A stretch of DNA of 64,000 nucleotides from Streptomyces hilarionis (GTDB taxonomy: Bacteria > Actinomycetota > Actinomycetes > Streptomycetales > Streptomycetaceae), in assembly GCF_024539675.1 (NCBI RefSeq), contig NZ_JAHHIT010000005.1, positions 1 through 64,000 of the forward strand. The letters run 5' to 3'. Of this stretch, positions 20,436 to 28,471 are shown piece by piece (within the stretch, counting starts at the first letter, position 1; each line of letters starts with the position of its first letter). The position numbers were made by a program, and so were the translations under genes. A model generated the notes under the pieces. That model had not been told where the DNA came from and made no database searches. It saw only the letters and a list, made by a program, of their open reading frames with translations.

Positions 20436-22619
20436 TCACACGCGCTGCCCCGCTGATGCGGAGGCCGCGCGGTCGAGGAACTCCGCGACCAGGGCGGCGA
20501 ACTCGTCCGGCGCGGCGAGCCGCACGCCGAGGGACTCGGCCTTGGCGCGCTTGGCGCCGGCGCCCTCCCCGGCCACGACCAGGGTCGTCCGCTTCGACAC
20601 ACTGGAGGACGCGCGGCCGCCGGCCCGTTCGATGAGCTCGTTCATCTCGTTGCGGCTGAGCTTCTCCAGGGCGCCGGTCATCGCGCCGGTGACGACCACG
20701 GTCATCCCGGCCAGCGGTCCGCCGCCGGCCCCGCCGGTCGCGCCTTCGCCGCCCGTGGTGGCCTTGCCGGCGCCGGTCGCCTCCGTCTCGTCGTCGGCGC
20801 TCCGGGCGTCGTCGTCCGCGGCGGGGACAGCCGGGACGGGCGGGACGGCGCCGGGCTCGGTCATGTTCACCCCGGCCGCCGCCAACTTGTCGATGAGCGG
20901 GGCGAGTTCGGCGAGCTCGGCGACGATCGAGGGGGCCTTCTCCGCGCCGATGCCGTCGACCTGCCGGATCGCCTCGGCGTCCGCGGCCCGCAGGTGGTCC
21001 ATGTCGGCGAAGTGGCGGGCGATCCGGCGGGACATGGAGCGGCCCGTGCCGCGCAGGCCGAGGGCGCAGAGCACTCGGGACAGCGGCTGCGCCTTCGCCG
21101 CGGCGAGCGCCGCGAGCAGCTTGTCGGTGCTCGTCTCCCCCATGCGCTCCAGACCGAGCAGTTGCTCCCGGGTGAGGGTGAACAGGTCGGCGAGGTCGGC
21201 GACCAGCGCGGTCTCGACCAGCTGGACGACACGCGTGTGGCCGAGGCCTTCGATGTCGAGCTGGTCGCGTCCGGCGGCGTAGGAGAGGGCGGCGACGAGG
21301 TGGCAGTTGCGGCCGCTCTCGCAGCGCCAGCGCTGTTCGCGGGTGTCGATGCCCGATCCGCAGCGCGGGCACGCCTCGGGGAAGACGATGGGCTGTTCCT
21401 CGCCGGTGCGCAGGTGGGCCACGGGCGCCTCCACGCGCGGGATGACGTCGCCCGCCCGGTGGACCATGACCCGGTCCCCCAGCCTCAGGTCGCGGCGGGT
21501 GATGTCGGCCGGGTTGTGGAGGGTCGCGTAGGTGATGGTCGACCCGTCGATCTCCACCGGTTCGAGGACGGCCCGGGGAGCGATGACGCCGGTGCGGCCC
21601 ACGTTCCACTCCACCGCCAGCAGCCGGGTGATCTTCTCCACGGCGGGCAGCTTGAAGGCGATCGCCCAGCGCGGGGCTCGCGAACCCGATCCCGCGAGGC
21701 GCTGGTCCGCGGCGAGGTCCGCCTTGACCACGATCCCGTCGATCCCGAAGGGCAGCGACGGGCGCAGCGCCGCGATCTCCGACACGCGCTCCAGGACCGC
21801 CTCGACCGTGTCCGCGGTGACGCCGGGCACGGCGGTGGCGGCCGTGGTGTTCACCCCGTACGCGGCGGCCCGGCCCATCAGATCGCTGTGCGCGCACGCG
21901 CGCAGGGTGTCGGCCAGCGCGGGCTCGGTGTCGGCCAGCGGCAGCAGACCGTAGCCGAAGAACGTCATGGGCACGGTGTAGGCGCGTTCCTTCGCGCGCA
22001 GGGTGCCGGCCGCGGCGTTGCGCGGGTTCGCGAACGGCGTGCCGCCGTGCGCGGTGCGCACCTCGTTGGCGTGTTCGAACTGGCCGGTCGTCATCAGGAC
22101 CTCACCGCGCACCTCCAGCGTGACGGGCTGCGTCAGCTCGGCGGGCAGGCCCTCGATCGTTCCGATCGCGTGCGAGACGTCCTCCCCGGCCGTCCCGTCG
22201 CCCCGGGTGACCAGCCGCGTCAGACGGCCGCGGGTGTAGCGGGCCGCGATCGCCAGGCCGTCCAGCTTCGGCTCCACGCTGTACCGCTCGGGGTCCCTGC
22301 CCAGGCGGCGGGCCAGCGAGGCCGTCCAGGCCGTGAACTCCTCGGGCGAGAAGACGTTGTCCAGGCTCAGCATCGCGACCGTGTGCGGGACGTCGCCCTC
22401 CACGGCGCCGCCGGCCACCTTGCCGGTCGGCGAGCCGGCCAGCACCTGGTCCGGGTGCTCGGCCTCCCAGCCCGCGATGGCGCGCACGAGACGGTCGTAG
22501 GAGTCGTCGTCCAGCGTCGACGTGCCGGCCTCGTAGTAGGCGGCCGAAGCCCGCACGGCGTCCTCGACCGCCTGCGCGTAGGCGACGGCGTCGGCGATCA
22601 CTGCAACTGGTGTCGTCAT
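20436..22619 (-). CDS. ligA: NAD+-dependent DNA ligase
   Basis: 727 residues from ATG 22619 ([22 protein letters not shown] upstream). Domains in order: Ia, adenylation domain with the AMP-accepting Lys in [10 protein letters not shown], an OB fold, a four-Cys zinc finger (CPRCGSG...CESGRNC), HhH motifs ([14 protein letters not shown]) and a C-terminal BRCT domain ([10 protein letters not shown]...FAALVAEF). A Ser/Thr/Gly-rich insert precedes the BRCT. The adenylation motif is KLDG rather than the KVDG usual in the main Streptomyces LigA, and overall wording differs, so this may be a second, divergent ligase. It is divergent from the MOP regulator gene. Confidence 0.92.
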   Translation of the reverse strand: MTTPVAVIADAVAYAQAVEDAVRASAAYYEAGTSTLDDDSYDRLVRAIAGWEAEHPDQVLAGSPTGKVAGGAVEGDVPHTVAMLSLDNVFSPEEFTAWTASLARRLGRDPERYSVEPKLDGLAIAARYTRGRLTRLVTRGDGTAGEDVSHAIGTIEGLPAELTQPVTLEVRGEVLMTTGQFEHANEVRTAHGGTPFANPRNAAAGTLRAKERAYTVPMTFFGYGLLPLADTEPALADTLRACAHSDLMGRAAAYGVNTTAATAVPGVTADTVEAVLERVSEIAALRPSLPFGIDGIVVKADLAADQRLAGSGSRAPRWAIAFKLPAVEKITRLLAVEWNVGRTGVIAPRAVLEPVEIDGSTITYATLHNPADITRRDLRLGDRVMVHRAGDVIPRVEAPVAHLRTGEEQPIVFPEACPRCGSGIDTREQRWRCESGRNCHLVAALSYAAGRDQLDIEGLGHTRVVQLVETALVADLADLFTLTREQLLGLERMGETSTDKLLAALAAAKAQPLSRVLCALGLRGTGRSMSRRIARHFADMDHLRAADAEAIRQVDGIGAEKAPSIVAELAELAPLIDKLAAAGVNMTEPGAVPPVPAVPAADDDARSADDETEATGAGKATTGGEGATGGAGGGPLAGMTVVVTGAMTGALEKLSRNEMNELIERAGGRASSSVSKRTTLVVAGEGAGAKRAKAESLGVRLAAPDEFAALVAEFLDRAASASAGQRV

Positions 22620-22715
22620 GACCGACATCCTGCCCGCGACCACTGACAACGGCCCTCGTCGCGCGGGTTGTCGGCGCCGGCGCGGGCCGCACGGGGCGGT
22701 CCCGCCGCGATCGCC

Positions 22716-22721
22716 TATCTT
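22716..22721 (+). promoter_or_regulatory. -10 element for leaderless MOP-regulator mRNA
   Basis: TATCTT lies 7 nt before the ATG at 22729, and no Shine-Dalgarno sequence is present. This spacing is typical of leaderless transcripts in actinomycetes. Confidence 0.45.
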
Positions 22722-22728
22722 GGCGCGT

Positions 22729-23124
22729 ATGCAGTCCTACACGATCGGCCAGGCCGCACGGCTCCTGGGCGTCAGTCCCGACACGGCACGACGGTGGGCC
22801 GACGCGGGCCGGGTGGCCACCCACCGGGACGAGAGCGGACGCCGCCTCATCGACGGCAGGGACCTGGCCGCCTTCTCCGTCGAACTCGCCGCGAGCGGCG
22901 CCGCCGGGGAGGAGGTCTCGTACACCTCGGTGCGCAACGCCTTCCCCGGGATCGTGACGGCCGTGAAGCTCGGCGACGTCGCGGCCCAGGTCGAGATCCA
23001 GGCCGGGCCGCACCGGCTGGTGTCGCTGCTGACGCGGGAGGCGGTCGAGGAGCTGGGGCTCGAGGTGGGGGTGGAGGCCACCGCACGGGTCAAGTCCACG
23101 AACGTGCACGTCGACCGGACCTGA
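22729..23124 (+). CDS. HTH-MOP molybdate-responsive regulator
   Basis: 131 residues; ATG 22729 is probably leaderless. Residues 3-55 are an excisionase/MerR-type helix-turn-helix ([26 protein letters not shown]). Residues 65-131 form a MOP/TOBE domain ([18 protein letters not shown]...[11 protein letters not shown]) that binds molybdate or tungstate as an oligomer. It sits directly upstream of modA, modB and modC in the same direction, so it probably represses or tunes molybdate uptake. The small HTH+MOP layout differs from the ModE layout with tandem TOBE domains. Confidence 0.85.
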   Translation: MQSYTIGQAARLLGVSPDTARRWADAGRVATHRDESGRRLIDGRDLAAFSVELAASGAAGEEVSYTSVRNAFPGIVTAVKLGDVAAQVEIQAGPHRLVSLLTREAVEELGLEVGVEATARVKSTNVHVDRT

Positions 23125-23381
23125 TCGTCTCGACGGCACCCGATCACTTCGACCGGGCCCGATCATGTCGACCGACCCCCTCGCCGTGCGAACGCACATG
23201 CCATGCGTCCTGATCCTCGGGCTGGCTTGTGCGAAGCGACTGGTGCCTTACCCCTCGCAGCTGCGGCATTATCATCGGAGCACGCACACCTGCCTGCCTG
23301 CCGATCGGCTCGGCGCCGGCGCCGCCGAGCGCCGGTCGAGGTGTGATGTCCGAGAAGGACCGATGAGGGAGTGGACCCCAG

Positions 23382-24206
23382 ATGATCCGTACCGCGCGCC
23401 GGACCCGCCGGACCCTGCGGGCAGCCGGTGCAGGGGCCGCGGCCCTGCTGGCCCTCAGCGCCTGCTCGTCGTCCGACGACTCTTCCACGTCGTCGGACTC
23501 CTCGGCGTCCGCCTCCGCGGACGGCAAGCTGTCCGGCACGGTCACCGTGTTCGCCGCGGCCTCCCTGAAGGAGAGCTTCACGACCCTGGGCCGGCAGTTC
23601 GAGAAGGCCCACCCGGGCACGAAGGTCACCTTCAGCTTCGGCGGCAGCGACTCCCTCGCCGCGAGCATCACCGGCGGCGCGCCGGCGGACGTGTTCGCCT
23701 CGGCCAGCCCCAAGACGATGAAGATCGTCACCGACGCCGGGGACGCCGCCGGGACGCCCGCCGACTTCGTCCGCAACCAGCTGGAGATCGCCACCCTGCC
23801 GGGCAACCCCCACAAGATCGACTCCCTCGCGGACCTCACCGAGTCGGGGCTGAAGGTCGTCCTGTGCGACAAGACGGTGCCCTGCGGCGCCGCCGCGCAG
23901 AAGGCGCTCGACGCCGCCGAGCTCACGGTCGAGCCGGTCTCCTACGAGCAGGACGTGAAGGCCGCGCTGACGAAGGTCGAGCTGAAGGAGGCCGACGCGG
24001 CCGTCGTCTACAAGACCGATGTGCACGCGGCGGATGGCAAGGTGGAGGGCGTGGAGTTCCCCGAGTCGGCCAAGGCCGTCAACGCGTACCCGATCGTCCG
24101 GCTCAAGGGCGCCGACAACACCGACGCCGCCGACGCGTTCATCGCGCTGGTGCGGTCCGCCGAGGGCCGGAAGGTCCTGGCGGAGGCCGGGTTCCTCCAG
24201 CCGTGA
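23382..24206 (+). CDS. modA: Molybdate ABC transporter substrate-binding lipoprotein
   Basis: 274 residues. An Arg-rich signal peptide ends in the lipobox LSAC (Cys28), followed by a Ser/Asp-rich linker. The mature domain has ModA signatures: TVFAAASLKESFTTLG, FSFGGSDSLAASITGGAPADVFASAS, EQDVKAALTKVELKEADAAVVYKTD and a C-terminal FIALVRSAEGRKVLAEAGF. It captures molybdate or tungstate outside the membrane for ModBC. The ATG at 23382 has a modest AGGGAG site about 10 nt upstream. Its stop overlaps the modB start. Confidence 0.93.
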   Translation: MIRTARRTRRTLRAAGAGAAALLALSACSSSDDSSTSSDSSASASADGKLSGTVTVFAAASLKESFTTLGRQFEKAHPGTKVTFSFGGSDSLAASITGGAPADVFASASPKTMKIVTDAGDAAGTPADFVRNQLEIATLPGNPHKIDSLADLTESGLKVVLCDKTVPCGAAAQKALDAAELTVEPVSYEQDVKAALTKVELKEADAAVVYKTDVHAADGKVEGVEFPESAKAVNAYPIVRLKGADNTDAADAFIALVRSAEGRKVLAEAGFLQP

Positions 24207-25066
24207 CGCCCGTCGACGAGCCGACGACCGAGCGTGCGGCCGGCGCCCCGCACGGGGGCGGGACGCGCCGGCGCTTCCGCAGGGGCGGCGGCGCGCCGCT
24301 GCCCCTGCTGGTGCCCGCGCTGCTCGGCCTGGCGTTCCTGGTCGTGCCGCTCGTCGCCCTGCTCGTACGCGCCCCGTGGCGCCATCTGCCCGCACAGCTG
24401 ACCAGCGCCGAGGTGTGGCAGGCCCTGCGGTTGTCGCTCGTCTGCGCCACGGCGGCGACCGCGGTGAGTCTGGTCCTCGGCGTGCCGCTGGCCTGGCTGC
24501 TCGCACGGGTCGAGTTCCCCGGGCGCGGACTTGTGCGGGCCCTCGTCACCCTGCCGCTCGTGCTGCCGCCGGTCGTCGGCGGCGTGGCCCTGCTGCTGGC
24601 GCTCGGCCGCAACGGCGTCGTGGGCCGGTGGCTCGACTCCTGGTTCGGGATCACGCTGCCCTTCACCACCGCCGGGGTCGTGGTCGCCGAGGCGTTCGTG
24701 GCGATGCCCTTCCTCGTCATCAGCGTCGAGGGCACGCTGCGCGCCGCCGACCCGCGCTACGAGGAGGCCGCGGCCACCCTCGGGGCGTCCCGCTTCACCG
24801 CGTTCCGCCGCGTCACCCTCCCCCTCGTCGCACCGGGCATCGCGGCCGGCGCGGTCCTGGCGTGGGCGCGGGCGCTCGGGGAGTTCGGCGCCACGATCAC
24901 GTTCGCGGGCAACTTCCCGGGCCGCACCCAGACGATGCCGCTGGCCGTGTACCTGGCCCTCCAGAGCGATCCGGAGGCGGCCGTGGCGCTCAGCCTGGTC
25001 CTGCTGGCCGTGTCCGTGGCGGTGCTGGCCGGTCTGCGCGACCGGTGGATGACGACCGGCGGATGA
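24203..25066 (+). CDS. modB: Molybdate ABC transporter permease
   Basis: 287 residues from a GTG that overlaps the modA TGA (GTGA), indicating coupled translation. A charged N-terminal tail of about 30 residues is followed by about five to six membrane helices. The EAA loop for ATPase contact is YEEAAATLGASRFTAFRRVTLPLV. WARALGEFGATITFAGN is the conserved ModB/CysTW segment. The final residues (DRWMTTGG) are echoed by a non-coding repeat just downstream. Confidence 0.92.
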   Translation: MTPVDEPTTERAAGAPHGGGTRRRFRRGGGAPLPLLVPALLGLAFLVVPLVALLVRAPWRHLPAQLTSAEVWQALRLSLVCATAATAVSLVLGVPLAWLLARVEFPGRGLVRALVTLPLVLPPVVGGVALLLALGRNGVVGRWLDSWFGITLPFTTAGVVVAEAFVAMPFLVISVEGTLRAADPRYEEAAATLGASRFTAFRRVTLPLVAPGIAAGAVLAWARALGEFGATITFAGNFPGRTQTMPLAVYLALQSDPEAAVALSLVLLAVSVAVLAGLRDRWMTTGG

Positions 25067-25117
25067 AGGACCTCGGGTGACGACCGGTGGACGGGGCGGG
25101 CGGGAGACGACCGGTGG
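25051..25117 (+). repeat. About 27-bp degenerate tandem repeat at the modB 3' end
   Basis: GACGACCGGTGG occurs exactly at 25079-25090 and 25106-25117, and as GACGACCGGCGG at 25051-25062, the last coding copy (spacing 28 and 27 bp). A weaker version follows near 25120. The repeat starts inside the modB 3' end and continues into the 102-bp gap before modC, suggesting slippage that moved the stop or spacer. Confidence 0.6.
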
Positions 25118-25168
25118 GCGACGACGGGGTGGAGCCGGTGGGCGGCGAGGACGGGGTGAGGAGGACAC

Positions 25169-26308
25169 ATGGACGACCGTGACCGAAGGGCGGTGGCCGG
25201 CCGCAAGGCCGCTCCCGCGGCCGAGGCCGTGGCGGCGGTCGGGGCCGCGGTGACCGCCGAGGCCGTGGACGAGGGGCTCGACGCCCGTCTCGTCGTCGAA
25301 CGCGGGGCTTTCCGCCTCGACGTGAGGCTGCGCGTCGCCCCCGGCGAGGTGGTCGCGCTGCTCGGCCCGAACGGCGCCGGGAAGACCACGGCGCTGCGGG
25401 CCCTCGCCGGACTGACCGGGCTCACGGGCGGCCGTCTGCTGCTGGACGGCGCCGCGCTGGACGGCCTGCCGCCGGAGGCCCGCCCGGTCGGCGTGGTCTT
25501 CCAGGACTACCTGCTCTTCCCGCACCTGAGCGCCCTGGACAACGTGGCCTTCGGGCCGCGCTGCCAGGGCGTGTCCAAGGCGCGGGCCCGGGCCCGCGCC
25601 GCCGAGTGGCTGCTCCGGCTGGGCCTGGCGGACCACGCCGGGACCAAGCCGCGCAGGCTGTCCGGGGGCCAGGCCCAGCGCGTCGCCCTGGCCCGCGCGC
25701 TGGCCACCCGCCCCCGGCTTCTCCTGCTCGACGAGCCCCTCGCGGCGCTCGACGCCCGCACGCGGCTGGAGGTGCGCGCCCAACTCCGCCGTCACCTGGC
25801 CGAGTTCGAGGCCGTCGCCGTGCTGGTCACCCACGATCCACTGGACGCGATGGTGCTCGCCGACCGTCTCGTCGTCGTCGAGGACGGGCGGGTGGTCCAG
25901 GAGGGCGCCCCTTCCGACATCGCCCGCCACCCGCGCTCGGACTACATCGCGCGGCTCGTCGGGCTGAACCTCTACCGGGGCGAGTCCGACGGGCATGTCG
26001 TGCGCCTGGACGCCGGCCCGTCCCTCACCACCACGGAGGTGCTGACGGGCCCGGTCTTCGTCGCGTTCCCGCCGAGCGCGGTGACGCTCCACCGGGACCG
26101 CCCGACCGGGACCAGCGCCCGCAACCTGTGGCGCTGCGAGGTCGCGGGGCTGGAGACCCACCGCGACCAGATCCGCGCCGACCTCTCAGGGGAGCTCCCG
26201 CTCGCCGCGGACCTGACGACGGCGGCCGCCGCCGAACTCGACCTGCATCCGGGCGCCGAGGTCTGGGCCGCGGTGAAGGCCACCCAGACCCACGCCTACC
26301 CGGTCTGA
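25169..26308 (+). CDS. modC: Molybdate ABC transporter ATP-binding protein
   Basis: 379 residues; the ATG follows GAGGAGGACAC. Walker A is GPNGAGKTT, the Q-loop FQDYLLFPHL, the ABC signature LSGGQAQR, Walker B LLLLDEP, and the H-loop VTHDP. After the ATPase domain (about 35-265) there is a TOBE/MOP-type regulatory domain (about 285-375; ARNLWRCEVAGLETHRDQIRADL...VWAAVKATQTHAYPV). The N-terminal 30 residues are an Ala-rich extension of unknown use. It energises ModAB; the 102-bp repeat-bearing gap from modB is longer than usual. Confidence 0.93.
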   Translation: MDDRDRRAVAGRKAAPAAEAVAAVGAAVTAEAVDEGLDARLVVERGAFRLDVRLRVAPGEVVALLGPNGAGKTTALRALAGLTGLTGGRLLLDGAALDGLPPEARPVGVVFQDYLLFPHLSALDNVAFGPRCQGVSKARARARAAEWLLRLGLADHAGTKPRRLSGGQAQRVALARALATRPRLLLLDEPLAALDARTRLEVRAQLRRHLAEFEAVAVLVTHDPLDAMVLADRLVVVEDGRVVQEGAPSDIARHPRSDYIARLVGLNLYRGESDGHVVRLDAGPSLTTTEVLTGPVFVAFPPSAVTLHRDRPTGTSARNLWRCEVAGLETHRDQIRADLSGELPLAADLTTAAAAELDLHPGAEVWAAVKATQTHAYPV

Positions 26309-26371
26309 GCGGGTTCGGCCTCCGCCCGCCGCGTCCCGGGCCCGGCTCACGTCCACGAGCCGCTGCTCCTT

Positions 26372-26419
26372 CTCGAGTGCTCAAGCCATCGAGTTCTCGA
26401 CTTATCGAGTTATCGAGTT
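26372..26419. repeat. Array of six degenerate 8-bp units, consensus (A/C)TCGAGTT
   Basis: Consecutive 8-mers from 26372 read CTCGAGTG, CTCAAGCC, ATCGAGTT, CTCGACTT, ATCGAGTT, ATCGAGTT. The period is exact and the array is much less G+C-rich than its surroundings. It lies about 35 bp upstream of the promoter of the DUF1648/YtrA operon. It could bind a regulator or mark a slippage tract. Confidence 0.7.
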
Positions 26420-26452
26420 CTCCAGACGAGACCGCACCTCGCCGCCCGATCA

Positions 26453-26475
26453 TTGTTCTACTATGACGCTAACAA
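26453..26475 (+). promoter_or_regulatory. Promoter with TTGTT-N13-AACAA inverted repeat
   Basis: A -10-like TACTAT (26459-26464) lies inside an inverted repeat TTGTT (26453-26457) / AACAA (26471-26475). YtrA-type GntR regulators often bind such elements over their own promoters, and one is encoded as the second gene of this operon. Autorepression is therefore likely. Confidence 0.5.
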
Positions 26476-26500
26476 CTCAACCAGCCGGCGGGAAGGTCTC

Positions 26501-27463
26501 ATGAAGCGTTCCGTCCGCGGCCCCGCCCTGGCCGCACTCCCCTTCGTCGTGGCCCTGGCCGCCCACGCGGCCCTGTTCGCGATGACGCGCCATCAGCTGC
26601 CCGACCCCATGGCGACCCACTTCCGGCTCGACGGGCAGGCGGACGGGTTCACGGGGCGCGGCGCCTTCATGGCCACCAGCACGTCACTGCTCGCCGGTCT
26701 CGCCGTCCTCATGGCCGTCCTCGTCGCCCGCGTGAGCGCCCGGAGCGGGTGGCTCCTCGTGACGGGGTACGCGGTCGCCGGGCTGATGGGCTCGCTCTTC
26801 GTCTCGGTGCAGCTGGTCAACCACGGTGCGCACGGGGATGCTTCCGGCGCCCGGCTCTCCCCCTGGCACCTGGCCGTCGCCGTCGGGGTGGCGGCGGCGT
26901 GCGCCGGGGCGGGGCTCGCGGCCGCCCGGCTTCTCCCCTCCGGTGGTCCGGACGCCGCCTCGGACCCGGCGCGCCCAGGTCTCGCCGACGGCGAACTCGA
27001 CGCCGGAGAACTCGCGGCCTGGGCGCGGGCCACCGGATCCCGGCCGCTCGGCGCACTGGGCCTGGTGCTGACCGCCGCGGCCCTGGCCCTGGCCCCGTTC
27101 ACCGGTCCGCTCGCCGCCGTCCCGCTGCTCCTGGGCGGCCTGCCCTGTCTCTGCTTCGCGCGGCTGTACGTCACCGTGGACCGTCAGGGGCTGACCGTGG
27201 CCCCGGGCCGGCTGCCCTGGCCCCGGATACGGCTGCCGCTGGAGTCGCTGACCGGCGCCTCGCACCGGCAGGTGGACGCCCTGGGCGACTTCGGCGGCTG
27301 GGGGTACCGGGTCCGCGCCGGCGGTTCGGGGGTCATCCTTCGCTCCGGCCCGACGCTCGTCGTACGCCGTGCGGGCGGGCGCGAGTTCGCCGTCACGGTC
27401 GACGACCCGGCCACCGCGGCCGCTCTGCTCAACGCCCTGATCGCCCGGCGGGAGGCGCACTGA
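26501..27463 (+). CDS. DUF1648-type multi-pass membrane protein
   Basis: 320 residues; ATG 26501 follows GGAAGG. A first membrane helix leads to LPDPMATHFRLDGQADGFTGRGAF, the DUF1648 signature (the N-terminal part of SdpI-like immunity proteins). Further helices lie at about 55-75, 85-105, 125-145 and 185-220, followed by a soluble beta-rich C-terminal domain (YVTVDRQGLTVAPGRLPWPRIRLPLESL). The pair DUF1648 protein + GntR/YtrA regulator is common in actinomycetes. The function is unknown; envelope-stress or immunity roles are only inferred from SdpI. Confidence 0.8.
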   Translation: MKRSVRGPALAALPFVVALAAHAALFAMTRHQLPDPMATHFRLDGQADGFTGRGAFMATSTSLLAGLAVLMAVLVARVSARSGWLLVTGYAVAGLMGSLFVSVQLVNHGAHGDASGARLSPWHLAVAVGVAAACAGAGLAAARLLPSGGPDAASDPARPGLADGELDAGELAAWARATGSRPLGALGLVLTAAALALAPFTGPLAAVPLLLGGLPCLCFARLYVTVDRQGLTVAPGRLPWPRIRLPLESLTGASHRQVDALGDFGGWGYRVRAGGSGVILRSGPTLVVRRAGGREFAVTVDDPATAAALLNALIARREAH

Positions 27464-27464
27464 C

Positions 27465-27827
27465 GTGCTGATCCGCGTCGACCCCGGCTCGAACGTGCCC
27501 CTGGGCGCCCAGATCGCCGCGCGCGTGCGGCGGGCCGTCGCCGAGGGGGAGATCGCCCCCGGTGAGCGGCTGCCGCCCGCCCGCGCGCTCGCCGAATCGC
27601 TCGGCGTCAACCTGCACACCGTGTTGCGCGGCTACCAGGAGCTGCGCGACGAAGGACTGATCGAGCTGCGGCGCGGGCGCGGGGCGATGGTGCTCGCGGG
27701 GACCCCGGCCCGCGCCCGTCTGCTGGAGCACGTGCGGTCACTCGTGTCCCAGGCGCACGCCCTCGGGCTCTCCGAGGACGAGGTGGTCGCCCTGGTGCGC
27801 GACGGTCTCAGATCCGGCGGGACCTGA
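27465..27827 (+). CDS. GntR-family (YtrA subfamily) regulator
   Basis: 120 residues from GTG 27465, one base after the stop of the preceding gene, with GGGAGG upstream. The winged helix (PLGAQIAARVRRAVAEGEIAPGERLPPARALAESLGVNLHTVLRGYQELRDEGLIELRRGRG, described here by its ends) is followed by only a short C-terminal dimerisation helix and no ligand domain; this is the YtrA layout. Such regulators repress their own operon, usually one with a membrane protein or ABC transporter. Confidence 0.88.
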   Translation: MLIRVDPGSNVPLGAQIAARVRRAVAEGEIAPGERLPPARALAESLGVNLHTVLRGYQELRDEGLIELRRGRGAMVLAGTPARARLLEHVRSLVSQAHALGLSEDEVVALVRDGLRSGGT

Positions 27828-27856
27828 CGCCCGCCGGGGCCGCAGCCCCCGGGCTC

Positions 27857-28471
27857 TCACCCGTATTCCGTCGCCGCGTCCAGGAGCCACTCCGTCAGAT
27901 ACCCGGCGAAGGACGAGCGGACGAGCACCCAGAAACCGGCGCCGGGGTCGTCCCGGGCCACCAGGACGACCTGGGTGCGGGCCAGCGTCGTCTGGGCGCA
28001 GCGTCCGGCGCCGAAGGCGTACGGGTGGAGGTCCAGCGCGCAGCCGTGGGCCAGCAGATCGCGGGCGCGGGGGCCGGACACGAGCAGGGTGGTGCGCTGG
28101 GCGGACACGTCCGTGACGGACACGTGCCCCTCGCCGCCCCCGGCGCCGATCCGGTGTTCCAGGTCGCGCCCGCTGCCGGCCGGTCCCACGACGAGCCATT
28201 CGTCCGGGCCGAGCCACAGCACGCGCGCCGCTCCGGCGCGTACGACGGTGTTCGGTTCGAGGGCCAGCGGGGCGCCCAGGGCCAGGCCGACGCCGTCCGC
28301 CGCCGCGCCCTTGGCGTCGAGACGGACGTCGATCTGGGCCAGGAAGGGGAGTTCGGCCAGCCGGACCTGGCCGCGCGAGCCGCGGGTGGCGGCGGCCAGA
28401 CGGCCGGCGTACCGGGCCAGGGGGCTGCGCGGCGCGGTGCGCGGCGCGCTGCTGAGGACGGTGTCAGCCAT
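27857..28471 (-). CDS. soxG: Sarcosine oxidase gamma subunit
   Basis: 204 residues. The ATG at 28471 overlaps the soxDA stop by 8 nt. The protein resembles SoxG, a GcvT-like fold lacking catalysis: RLAELPFLAQIDVRLD, LWLGPDEWLVVGP, VSVTDVSAQRTTLLVSGPRARDLLAHGCALDLHP and the C-terminal FWVLVRSSFAGYLTEWLLDA are all typical. In the heterotetramer gamma caps alpha near the folate-binding domain. It is the last gene of the sox group; 29 bp separate it from the convergent YtrA gene. Confidence 0.92.
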   Translation of the reverse strand: MADTVLSSAPRTAPRSPLARYAGRLAAATRGSRGQVRLAELPFLAQIDVRLDAKGAAADGVGLALGAPLALEPNTVVRAGAARVLWLGPDEWLVVGPAGSGRDLEHRIGAGGGEGHVSVTDVSAQRTTLLVSGPRARDLLAHGCALDLHPYAFGAGRCAQTTLARTQVVLVARDDPGAGFWVLVRSSFAGYLTEWLLDAATEYG

